DNA of 62,199 bases from Welwitschia mirabilis. Its lineage: Eukaryota; Gnetophyta; Gnetopsida; Welwitschiales. Shown here in pieces: positions 45,821-56,801 of the stretch. The stretch's first letter is position 1. Every line of letters begins with the position of its first letter. Under the pieces are notes generated by a model. That model was given only the letters and a program-made list of their open reading frames with translations. It had not been told where the DNA came from and searched no databases. Where the stretch lies: assembly GCA_051453625.1 (NCBI GenBank), contig JBOZIK010000001.1:41109519-41171717 (forward strand). The letters are read 5' to 3'. The translations under genes and the position numbers were made by a program.

Positions 45821-47020
45821 TAAGCTAAGGTCAAAGTCATAAAGTAGGAGGCAGATCCATTAGTACCACTAAAGTTTAAGCATGTAAAGCCTATGCATCC
45901 CTCACCTAGACATGAACATTTGATTACAATCTAAATAGCCACTATTCATGTTGAGCATTATTTTAGAGATTTCATGAGCAGATTATAGCTATAGGTTAAT
46001 CATTGGCTCTTAGGTTTATAGCTCCCATAAATTCTAGATGCATATAAAACCTATTATGTATTAGAGACTAAGGGTTTTTATAACTCGATGCATATAGAGT
46101 GAAAATCAGATTCTTATGGTCACCTCATAAACATGATTATAAATTCTATATAGGACCACAAGATAACTATATTTTCAAACCACATTATAGCAGTTACAAA
46201 TCTAGATGATGTTGGAAGTTTACACATTCATTCTACTAGAGGTATAGAGGAGTACTAAACATATGGTATAGCACTAGACATCCTAGTAGATTTGACACTA
46301 GATAGGTAGGGAGTTTATGTGACTTAGTTAGCATCCACCTATATAGTTTTACACCTAGAGCTGAACCACAAAATAAGTTAATCATTTCATAATAGCCATA
46401 CTATGGTTATACACTTGTAGATATTGGCAGCATTTAGGCAGGATAAGTAGATGAATTTATTAATATTCATATGGAGGATACCTAGGTCGATGGTCGAGGC
46501 ATAACAGTTACAAAATCTAGGGTATCTATACCTTCTTTTAGCCTTCTTTTAATGATTTGGAATACTAGAGCTTATGGGAGAGCAATGCCTTTCTCATATT
46601 CAAACTTCCACTTGTTATCTTTAAGACATGAGCATACAGATACCAAAAGAGGTAGAGATACCTCAGGTATAGAGACCTACAGTCAAAGTTACATTAGACA
46701 AGATTTAGGCCATCCTAGAAAAGACCACTAAGACTATTAAGGACTTTATCGACAGAGGTATCTAAATGATAGATAGAGGATCTAGAAATTATAGAAGAAT
46801 ATCTAAATGATTGAAAGAAGAGTCCAGTACTCTAAGGAGTAGATAGTCCACATACATCAATGTATTATATCTATATAGCAGAGTGTGATAATTGATCTCT
46901 TAGAGGTAGTCTGTGTATAGGGAGATGAAATAATTTATTCCATTTCAACCTCATTGAATATTCATTTCCTTATAGACCTTGAGCATCCTCCATTTTTTCC
47001 TTCTACACTTGAGCCTACTA
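45821..47020 (+). pseudogene. G3 post-integrase ORF remnant (envelope-like position)
   Basis: A long region with protein-like runs, for example FYIGPQDNYIFKPHYSSYKS near 46145-46205, RPSRFDTR-type text near 46275, DGRGITVTKSRVSIPSFSLL near 46490-46550 and MIWNTRAYGRAMPFSYSNFH near 46553-46612. The last block matches the minus-strand ORF at 59757-60575. Athila elements carry an extra, envelope-like ORF between integrase and the 3' LTR, and the position fits, but I see no diagnostic envelope feature. Many stops. Confidence 0.55.
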
Positions 47021-47119
47021 CCATATAGATTTTATTATGCAATGTTAAGGAAAATGAAGTTTGTCATATTTTGTATCTTTTCCTCTATACCTTTTTATAC
47101 TTAAAACTCTTAATTATAT

Positions 47120-47121
<2 letters not shown>

Positions 47122-47183
<62 letters not shown>

Positions 47184-47642
47184 NNNNNNNNNNNNNNNNN
47201 NNNNNNNNNNNNNNNNNNNNNNNNNNNNNNNNNNNNNNNNNNNNNNNNNNNNNNNNNNNNNNNNNNNNNNNNNNNNNNNNNNNNNNNNNNNNNNNNNNNN
47301 NNNNNNNNNNNNNNNNNNNNNNNNNNNNNNNNNNNNNNNNNNNNNNNNNNNNNNNNNNNNNNNNNNNNNNNNNNNNNNNNNNNNNNNNNNNNNNNNNNNN
47401 NNNNNNNNNNNNNNNNNNNNNNNNNNNNNNNNNNNNNNNNNNNNNNNNNNNNNNNNNNNNNNNNNNNNNNNNNNNNNNNNNNNNNNNNNNNNNNNNNNNN
47501 NNNNNNNNNNNNNNNNNNNNNNNNNNNNNNNNNNNNNNNNNNNNNNNNNNNNNNNNNNNNNNNNNNNNNNNNNNNNNNNNNNNNNNNNNNNNNNNNNNNN
47601 NNNNNNNNNNNNNNNNNNNNNNNNNNNNNNNNNNNNNNNNNN
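47122..47642. repeat. (CA)n microsatellite and 459-N gap
   Basis: About 31 CA units from 47122 to 47183, ending in the gap. The long frames predicted across it (poly Thr-His) are artefacts. Confidence 0.9.
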
Positions 47643-47649
47643 ATATTAT

Positions 47650-47812
47650 AAGTTGTTTTGTAGAATATTAAATAGGTTTATGCTAGATTTCTATGATATT
47701 TGAGAGCTAAGATAAAAATACAAAAACATGCAATCTTCATGACATATTACAGCATTTAAAGTAGTTTACAATATTTTTTATTTTAAACTAAACTTCTTGT
47801 AAACATTAAGGC
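47650..47812 (+). repeat. Direct repeat X, second copy, and LTR lead-in
   Basis: Matches 38945-39090, then about 20 bases (CTTGTAAACATTAAGGC) up to the LTR start. The normal PPT (AAGTGGGGGATA in G2) is not here. Confidence 0.7.
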
Positions 47813-48977
47813 TGATGCACTACATAAATACTTGTAAAAAGCTTATTGTCCACCTCATCATCCGAATGATTATACAGATGATGGAATAATTAAAGTCAAT
47901 AATGATGCTTATTATAATCAATTTGATAGATGACATAAAATTCTTATGAGATGGCATCATCTCCTGTNNNNNNNNNNNNNNNNNNNNNNNNNNNNNNNNN
48001 NNNNNNNNNNNNNNNNNNNNNNNNNNNNNNNNNNNNNNNNNNNNNNNNNNNNNNNNNNNNNNNNNNNATCAATTTGATAGATGACATAAAATTCTTATGA
48101 GATGGCATCATCTCCTGTATTGTTTAGATGACCTACAGAATGATAACTATTATAACACTTCACTAAACTTCACCTAACATTTATTATCTATCTCTATGTT
48201 TGTTATGTGGTTGTTAGGATTTTGCCTATGCCTGTTTGTTTTTTTTTTTTGTTTGTGAATTATTTTGTGAATAAATACCAACTATGCTCTTGGCTCTTAC
48301 TTATCTTTGATTGCACTACAAATTCTCATGATAGGAGATTAAAGGGCCAAAGANNNNNNNNNNNNNNNNNNNNNNNNNNNNNNNNNNNNNNNNNNNNNNN
48401 NNNNNNNNNNNNNNNNNNNNNNNNNNNNNNNNNNNNNNNNNNNNNNNNNNNNNCCAAAGATCCATCCATTATAGTTGCAGAGAGATGTCTTCCTCAGTAT
48501 TGGGCTATGCTTCCTCCATTGAGGTGTGGCTACTTTGTAACATGGATGTTGATTTAAAATTACTTCAAAGAACTCTTTTCTATTTTTCTATTCTTATTGT
48601 GTACTTATCCCTTATAGCATATGTTACTTTTGATTTCATAATAGCTTCTTAAGTGAAATAGATTATGAGGGTAATCTCTATCAAGATTGATCATTATTAG
48701 TTTTAAGTGCATTGCCATTTTTCTTTCTTAGATTGACTTTGCATAAGTGTTTTGCATTGTTATTTTTAACTTTGCATTCTATTATTGTTTTTAAGATATA
48801 TAAATTTTTCATCTTAAAATAAATTCTCTTTATCTAAACTTAGACCTTTAATGGATTATGATATTCAAGACCACTCTCATCTATATTAGTGTATTGTGTT
48901 TTGTAAAATCTATATTTATTTTTAAATGATAATATCTTCTTAGAAGCATAATATTTACACAAATATGCACTGCAACA
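47813..48977 (+). repeat. Gypsy LTR, plus strand (G3 3' LTR)
   Basis: Starts TGATGCACTAC and ends ATGCACTGCAACA; the segment 48320-48550 is the inverse of 57670-57790 in G6 (shared words ATTCTCATGATAGGAGAT and TGTGGCTACTTTGTAA). Two 100-N gaps (47968-48067, 48354-48453) are flanked by duplicated sequence. The 116-codon frame 48207-48557 lies inside the LTR and is not a gene. Confidence 0.85.
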
Positions 48978-49007
48978 TTATGTAATACAAATAAGGTATA
49001 TTTACTT

Positions 49008-49790
49008 TCCATACTAAACATATTAAAAATTTACTATTTAGATATGGTTTATAGGACTGCATAGCCAAACATATTCCGATTAATTAAAGTACAAAACTAG
49101 ACAAAGATAAGTATGGTGAGAAATTTAATCAAAAACTATACAAAGATATGATTGGTAATTTATTGAATCTTACTACTAGTAGACCTCTTATTGTTTTGAG
49201 CGTAGGGATTTTTGCTTGTTATCAAAGTCATCCTAGAGGATAACATCTTATAGTAGTTGAAAGAATTCTTCATTATTCAAAAAATACTACTAACTGGGAC
49301 CTTTGGTATTTAAGGAGTCTTACCTTAATCTAATTAGGTATTATGATGTAGATTGAGTAGGATGTAAAGATGATAGAAGAAGTGCAAGTACAACTTACTT
49401 CTTACTTGGATAATGTCTAATATTTAGAGTACTAAAAAGTAAAAGTTAGTTACTCTTTTAATTGTTAAGGCTAAATATATTGCTGCTGGGAGGTTTTATG
49501 TATAAGTACTTTAGATGAAGCAAACATTAAAAGATTTTGGACTCTCCTCAAAAATCATTCCTATATTTTGCAATAACAAAATTGCTATCAATATCTTGAA
49601 GAATTTATTACAACATTCAAGAATAAACACATTGAGATTAAACATCACTTTCTCAAAGAGCATGTATAAAATAAGGATATTATTATATAATATATTATTA
49701 CAAATGATCAAATCACTAACATTTTTACTAAATCATTAAGTAGTAAAAGTTTTGTTAAATTGTGTAAGAACTTGGGGATTTGGCCTTACC
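49008..49790 (+). pseudogene. C3 RT thumb and RNase H, continued
   Basis: TKHIKNLLFRYGL at 49010 resumes the copia RT that broke off near 38940. Then TKLDKDKYGEKFNQKLYKDM, IGNLLNLTTSRPLIVLSVGI and IFACYQSHPRG near 49090-49240, and an RNase H end with FTKSLSSKSFVKLCKNLGI near 49725-49782. Confidence 0.85.
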
Positions 49791-50614
49791 TAATTAGGTA
49801 ATTCATTAAATAGTATTATTTAAATATCAACTTCATTTTATGATATCCTAATAGTTGAGATTATAATTATATGCTAAAATAGTAAAATTTTGTGCATGTT
49901 ACTTTAATTTTATAATGTAATATTATTATGATAACATTAGTCATGAAAAATTTTAAAGTTTTTGGTTTTTTCATAAAAGACATCTTTGGTTTTGTAGATA
50001 TCTATTAAGAAGATGTCTTTAATCATATAGAAATCTTTCAAGTAGATGTCTTTAAATTTCTAGACATCTTTAAAGGTCAGATATACTTTTTTAATGTTTT
50101 GAAATAGATTTCTTTGAACAAGTAGACGCGTTAATAGTATATACAATGACTAATAAAATTTTTAATAGTAGATGTCTTTCAATGAAGTAAACATCTACTA
50201 TTATCATGTTAGATGTCTTTTAGTAGGTAGATATCATTCAAGAACTATTGCAAAAATTAAAAAAAATGAAAATAAAACCCTAGAATTTTAACCCTTTTTA
50301 ATCAAAAAGTGGGCCACAATCTCTTATTTTCAATCATTCACTTGATATATATCCCTCTTAGAGCTCTTTCCAAGTTTTTTTCCCTCGTATTTCTCTGCAA
50401 AGACATCTTAGATTTTGTAGATATCTTCATAGATATACAAATAGGTGTCTTTTCTCTCACAAATTATTATTTTTAATTCATTTATATGTCAATTAATTTT
50501 AGCTTAGTTCTTCATATATCTTTTAAGAAATAAGGAGGATAAAATCATTTGATGCCTCCAAAGGTAACAAACTAATTACAAAGATATACATATAATAATT
50601 TAAGCTTTATTTTT
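49791..50614 (+). repeat. Probable C3 3' LTR with AGATGTCT array
   Basis: Noncoding sequence after C3 pol. Between 49975 and 50460 the palindromic pair AGATGTCT/AGACATCT occurs about ten times (for example near 49977, 50012, 50043, 50065, 50167, 50210 and 50400). A TATATA run lies near 50345. No matching 5' LTR is present because C3 lacks its 5' end, so LTR status is inferred. End perhaps near 50580 (CTAATTACA). Confidence 0.45.
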
Positions 50615-51972
50615 TATTGCAGTGTGAATTTATGCAATTCTGAAGCTCTTTAGGTAAACATGTAAATCAAATAACTTGTAGAAAAGTGCATGATAGTATA
50701 GATTAGAGTTCACGTGAATGTCATAATCCCAACGAAGGCACTAGGCTTAGAGTTAGGAAATTGATTTTCAGAGGTATTTTTAGTCTTTTACCTTTTACTA
50801 ATTAAAAGTAAATAACAATGCAAAGCACTACAAGATGAATGGATATGGAATGCAAGGAAATGAAATGGAAATGCTTTATACTTAGATCTTAGTCCTTCTG
50901 TCACAAGGACTACCTTCTCTATAAATTATATCAATTAAGAAGAGAATCCACTAATTCTTAACAAATATAAACTATGAGATCCATCCAAGTAAGATAAAAA
51001 ATGTAATATGAATTGAAATGAAAAAGTAATGCAAATCTACTACTAACTAAGTTCAATCTTAATAAAAGTTGGCCTTATGATCTAAATAAATTATATAGTT
51101 GTCACAATAAACTATGATCAATGTAAATCATAAGGGACATTTACAGAACTAGAAGGAAAAGAGAAATTAGATTAAATTAAAGAGTATTCAGAACATAACA
51201 TCCACTTATAATAGAATAACAACACAACTCAATGGAAGAGACTCATCCTAACACCAAGAAGACTTCTTTCTGTAGCTTTGGATGAACCTCTTGCCCTTCA
51301 ATTCTTTGTCAGAAATATTGGGTACAAAAGATGGTTTGAAGTAAGGACAAGGGGGTATTTATAGTTTTACATTACAAGTTCTAGAATTAAAACCCTAGAG
51401 GTCAGAAAGAAAACCCTAGTAGCTCACATGGGTCGCTTGATCCCCTTTACATAAATATTCATTCTTGAACATGCAAAAACAACTATCATCCCATTTATCA
51501 TTAGGACGACATAAGGGATGTCATCATGTGCCACATGTCTTCATGCCTTACTATCGACCCTGCAACTTCTGTTCATGTTAGCTTTCATCGTCCCTCATGT
51601 CATGGGAATGAACATGAGGATAACACCTCTATAGAAAAACTACTTTATTAACTTCAAGTTCTAGTCTAAATTATTATTGCAATGCGTAAATATAGTGTTG
51701 ACATCTACTCTATTGTGAGGACAATAGTGAGGACGACATCCTTCAAAATCTCCTTAGGTAAAGCAAATTATCCTTTTTTATCATTAGTCTTCTTTAACAT
51801 GCTAAGTATTAGAACATGCTTGAAATGCCTCCAATTATGTTAAGAATTACATGTTTCTGTGATCATTTTATTAACTATGCATAATTAGCAAAATTGCATC
51901 CAAACTTGTTTAAATGTCTTGCAAAGGTACTCCAAATATACTATCAAATTCCTATAAATTAGCATCATAACA
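50615..51972 (-). repeat. G5 3' LTR
   Basis: Plus strand starts TATTGCAGTGTG and ends ATCATAACA; same family as the other gypsy LTRs. Minus-strand TATA-like TATAAATA at 51356-51363. PPT CTAAGTAGGGGGCTA (minus) lies at 51973-51987. Confidence 0.85.
51710..51727. promoter_or_regulatory. Perfect hairpin CTATTGT-GAGG-ACAATAG
   Basis: Seven-base stem, GAGG loop, in the G5 LTR; compare CTGTTGT-GAGG-ACAACAG at 40537. The one differing base pair (G-C versus A-T) is changed on both arms. Confidence 0.6.
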
Positions 51973-53490
51973 TAGCCCCCTACTTAGCCTTATTAGTCCC
52001 TGACAAAGTGATTCATCAACTNNNNNNNNNNNNNNNNNNNNNNNNNNNNNNNNNNNNNNNNNNNNNNNNNNNNNNNNNNNNNNAACTGATATAATTACTA
52101 TTGTAGTTGTAAGCCCTCTACTTAAACACATCACAGTGGATTAAATAAATGTCATACACATAAACAAATTATAGAATGTATAAATAATAGTGCAAAAAAT
52201 GATAATGTGTATGTATAAATTAATATGTAAACTTAATTAGTAATAATTTCAAAGAATGATAAATGAAAAGTTTATTAATGTTTTTTTATAAGGACAGGAT
52301 AAAAGAGTAATCATGGCATTCTTATCTTTTAGAGGATCTGAAACATAGATGTTGGACAATCAGTGAGTGTGCTATTGTGCTCCTGCTAAATAACGTCCAT
52401 GAAATGTATTNNNNNNNNNNAACATGAAATCATATCCACATAAATCATTCATAAATATGTATCATGAAAGCTCAAAGTAATCCTTTAAAATTTAAAAATT
52501 ATAAATCTTTTCATAATATCATAGAAAAAATCTCAGAGAGGTGTCCTACCCAAAGAATGACTATTGTCCTGCTATCATGGAAACAACAGACATAAGACAA
52601 TAATGTTTAAATGAGATATTTGGGCAGATCAAGAAAAATCCAAAAAGGTCTAATAGCAAGTAAGTAGTGAAAAAATAGCAGAAAAACATAAAGATGATAG
52701 AAAGTGAAGAAATATCTAGAAAAACATGACCATGGTGAAAGAGGATTATAAGACATAATAATGAATTAAGTAAAAGAAAGCAACGCTCAGAAGTATTCCA
52801 CAAATGTATTCAAAACTTTATAAGGATTCAAGATCAGTAAGTGGATGTATGCAAAACAAAAATCCAAGCATAAAAACATTAGTATAAAACAAAAGAAACA
52901 CATCAATCAAAGTGAAAGGAAGGTAGCAAAATAAAGTGCTTAAAAAAAAAAAAAGAAAAACAACTCCTTATAAAGAAAACTTATGAGTGAAAAGGAAAAA
53001 ACTAACTAAAAGAATTATCAGATGATTAGGTCCTATTTATAATGTGGAAAAAGATACTGTAATGACTTTGAAAATTCCAAATAAAATAACTAAGGAAAAA
53101 ATATAATGAAAATAGATAAATAAAAACTTTCTTACTCAAAATTTCACTCAAGTAAAGTCCCCTAGAAAAATCATAAAATCACTTAATAATGATGCATGTC
53201 ATAATTTAAAAATTCATTAAGTTCCACTCAAATAGGCAATGATTATGATGATGTCAAGTATATTTATTACTATCAAATAAATGAATGATAAGATAAAAAG
53301 CTGTTAAAACAGAAACTTATAAGCTATCATCTCAAAACAACACTAGAATCCAGAAAAGCAAAGTGAGCATGTGGAAGTACTATAAATAAANNNNNNNNNN
53401 NNNNNNNNNNNNNNNNNNNNNNNNNNNNNNNNNNNNNNNNNNNNNNNNNNNNNNNNNNNNNNNNNNNNNNNNNNNNNNNNNNNNNNNNNN
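51973..53490 (-). mobile_element. G5 PPT and 3' noncoding region
   Basis: PPT, then the TTAGTCCCTGACAAAG-like tract shared with G2 and G6, then AT-rich noncoding DNA with gaps at 52022-52083, 52411-52420 and 53391-53490. The 80-codon minus frame 52561-52803 shows no family features. Confidence 0.7.
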
Positions 53491-55470
53491 TCATTTATTA
53501 AGCCTTGCAAATGAGTCATCGAAATGTCTATAGCTCAAGTAGATGATTATGGATCTAAATGCTAGTACTTTAAATAATATAAGATATAAAGCAATAGTTA
53601 CAATAATAATGAAAGCATGATAATGTATATATGTCATAGAAGACAATAAATAACCATAGACACATTAGAAAATTTAACATTTTATTCAAGAGAAATTAAA
53701 GCTAAAATTTTTATTATATTTTATTAAAGTTGAAAAAAAATATGAACAAAAACTAGATAAAATAAAATATACCATAATATCATATTATAAAATAGTATTA
53801 CATAAGACAACCAACCTTATAGATTTTATGCATGAAATACATACACTGTCATATAGAAATGGATAAATCATTAAATACATAAAGCATACTAATAAAGATA
53901 GGAGTGAAGCATAAGAAAGCTTTCACTCTATACAAACATAACTAAGATAATATGTAGGATAGCGATGAGGAGAAGAAAGTTCACTACCATCTTCATCACA
54001 ATACTCACACTCAATAATGTTGGCTAAATGCTAAAGTCCACATCGATCTGCATTATGATCTTACCTCAATCCATGTGTATGGGAGAACAATAGAGTTATA
54101 GAACAAAATGTAGAGGCCAAGAAATGAATAGATTAGGATATAATTTTCATCTCATGCTTGATTTTCTCCAAGCATGGATTAATCTTAGCTAAACTAGCAT
54201 CATGCTGCTTAGGCTGAGGCCCAAGTAGGTGCTACTACTCCTATTTATACTCATAAAATCTCTCTATCTCCTAAAGCTATCTAAAATCAATACAAACGTG
54301 AAAAGGATATCTAATATGACCAACTTTATGACACTTAAGGTACTAATGGGTAGTTACTTTCCAAATGGTAAAGGGTGAAGGAATAGCAATAGAATGCTAC
54401 GAAGAGCATGCATGGAAAACATGGATAAACATACAATAAGAAGCATGAGGATCATGTCCTTACCTAAATAACTAAAGGATTCTTAAGATATTAGAAAATG
54501 CATGAGATGTATGTGAAGTACCTAAGATGTTTGACATAATATAACATGTAAGGGATACATTGAATGGCCTAAGACAATTAATAGAAAGACCATTGGCATA
54601 AAGACTAGAATTAAGATTAAGATCATCTAGGATAGGTAATATCACATCTTCATCAAACTAAAGGTTACAAGAAAACATAAATATAATGTCACTAGGATAT
54701 AAGGAATCATCTATATCAACTAAAAATTCCTTACCTAATCCCTAACTAGTCCATTGTCTTTAGGAGCAAAGGTAGTAAAAATCATAGAGCAAATAATTTT
54801 GTCAGTATAGTTCTAATGTGAAATATTAAATAGAAGCATAAGACCATTGAAAATAGGCAAGGAAAAGGCTGAAATAGTACTCACCACCATTTTGGAGAGC
54901 TTTGCTACCTAATTTTAAAAGAACCATGTAGATCCTAGCCCACTTCTTAAAAATTTTAATGTAAAAGTAAGGTTTCAAAGCCAAAAATAAGGTTTTTATA
55001 ATGAGTTGGGCATGTACTATTCTGAGCAATGGTGCTATAGTGCCATGAACAGTGTATTTTTTGGTGTTGTAGTATTATTATTGTAAGATTTACTAATAAT
55101 TAAGGTGAATTTATAGAAAATGAATAGAATACGCACAGAAAATAAAATAAATAATTGGAAAATTAAATTTAGAGGCACTCTAAAACCTAGGTGATGAATG
55201 ATTATATCCTTTGACTTAGATAAAAATAGGATTTTTAAGGTTAAAAATACATAATTTGGTCACAATTTATTTAAAAAAAGAAAATTCAAAAATAAGAACT
55301 AGAAATATTTTTGGGTTGATGTTTTTTGAAAAACAAATAGAAGTGGATCCTCCCTAAAGCTTATAGCCCTTCTAAATGTAATTGCATGAGACATGTAGCT
55401 CTTATTTCATCATTTAAAAATACTGAAGTTTTTAAAAGATTAAGGAAAAAAAGAAAATTACATAAATTTT
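53491..55470 (-). pseudogene. G5 post-integrase region, decayed ORFs
   Basis: Minus-strand protein-like runs: an open 67-codon frame at 54826-55029, DIIFMFSCNL-FDEDVILPIL near 54620-54690, a zinc-knuckle-like KCHKVGHIRYPFHVC near 54290-54335, and KINPCLEKIKHEMKI near 54145-54190, which could be helical. It sits between integrase and 3' LTR like the accessory region of G3 and G6, but I cannot align it to them by eye. Family not recognised. Confidence 0.4.
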
Positions 55471-55479
55471 TCCATCTTT

Positions 55480-56801
55480 TAGTTCTTTAAAATATATCAA
55501 ATTTACATCCAAAAGATAAATCATAAAAGATCTCAACCCCATTTAAATTTTGAACATTAAATAACTTGAGTTTAAATCAATTTACTCATTAAACATGATG
55601 AGTTTAAGAATATTAAATGTCAATACTCTCAAAAGAAAAAATAGGAATAACAACAAAGGGGCCTTTTCATTTAGATTTTAACTTTTTAGCAAATAAATGA
55701 AAATGAGAATTAAAAATCAAAAATTTATTGCATACATGAAGACTTTCCTTAAGAATGATTTTATCATGATAATATTTCATTAATTGTTTTGTCAAGGACT
55801 TGATTATTATAAGCACTTAATCTTATTTTACCTAATTCATTTAATTAATCTAATATATGTTTAGCACACTTTTTAAAATTAGGATTAAGTTTACGAATAG
55901 CATCAAAAGATTAATGTTATCTCTAAACATAAACTTGTTTGAAAGGAGTCATGCCAATGGGATTTTTAAAAGCTATATGATAAGCCCATAATGCATCGTA
56001 TAATCTTAGTGACCAATATTTTTTATTAGCATTAACTATTTTTTAAAGAATTTTGATAAGCTTATGATNNNNNNNNNNNNNNNNNNNNNNNNNNNNNNNN
56101 NNNNNNNNNNNNNNNNNNNNNNNNNNNNNNNNNNNNNNNNNNNNNNNNNNNNNNNNNNNNNNNNNNNNNNNNNNNNNNNNNNNNNNNNNNNNNNNNNNNN
56201 NNNNNNNNNNNNNNNNNNNNNNNNNNNNNNNNNNNNNNNNNNNNNNNNNNNNNNNNNNNNNNNNNNNNNNNNNNNNNNNNNNNNNNNNNNNNNNNNNNNN
56301 NNNNNNNNNNNNNNNNNNNNNNNNNNNNNNNNNNNNNNNNNNNNNNNNNNNNNNNNNNNNNNNNNNNNNNNNNNNNNNNNNNNNNNNNNNNNNNNNNNNN
56401 NNNNNNNNNNNNNNNNNNNNNNNNNNNNNNNNNNNNNNNNNNNNNNNNNNNNNNNNNNNNNNNNNNNNNNNNNNNNNNNNNNNNNNNNNNNNNNNNNNNN
56501 NNNNNNNNNNNNNNNNNNNNNNNNNNNNNNNNNNNNNNNNAATATTTTATTATAAAATGGGTTCCTTAATCATTAATGATTATCTGAGGATGATCAAAAT
56601 GAGAAATAACATAATCTTTCAAAAATCTAATAACAATCTTAGCATTACAGTTTTTACAAGCTTTGGCTTCCATTCATTTAGAAACATAATCCACATAAAT
56701 AAGAATATAAGCATTACCAAAGGAGGGTGGAAATGGTTCAACAAAATTAATTCCTTAAGCATCAAAAGATCCATAAATAATGATAGTTTTAAGAGGCATT
56801 T
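55480..56801 (-). pseudogene. G5 integrase remnant
   Basis: Minus strand. 56541-56801 gives GINFVEPFPPSFGNAYILIY, VDYVSK and FLKDYVISHFDHPQIIIND, the catalytic core with two Asp. After a 472-N gap, 55740-56060 gives VNANKKYWSLRLYDALWAYH, NPIGMTPFKQVY and LNELGKIRLSAYNN. Then HLFAKKLKSKWKGPFVVIPI near 55610-55690. The GxFDvWGIDFmGPFP style points to the Athila lineage. Its upstream end is cut by the G6 LTR. Confidence 0.88.

Larger units (their letters stand above)
42026..48977 (+). mobile_element. G3 gypsy element, 3' two-thirds
   Basis: Plus-strand Athila-like element: end of RNase H, integrase, conserved 3' block (43568-43990), a long post-integrase region (44900-47020) shared with G6, and a 3' LTR (47813-48977). 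Its left edge is exactly the G4 LTR boundary, in the middle of RNase H coding. RT and upstream parts are absent. The 3' LTR is not preceded by the usual PPT, so its link to G3 is less sure. Confidence 0.75.

Noticed and set aside
47061-47703. Poly Thr-His frames
   Set aside because: Translation of a CA microsatellite joined to a gap.
48207-48557. 116-codon frame with a hydrophobic start
   Set aside because: Falls within a gypsy LTR and spans a gap flanked by duplicated sequence.
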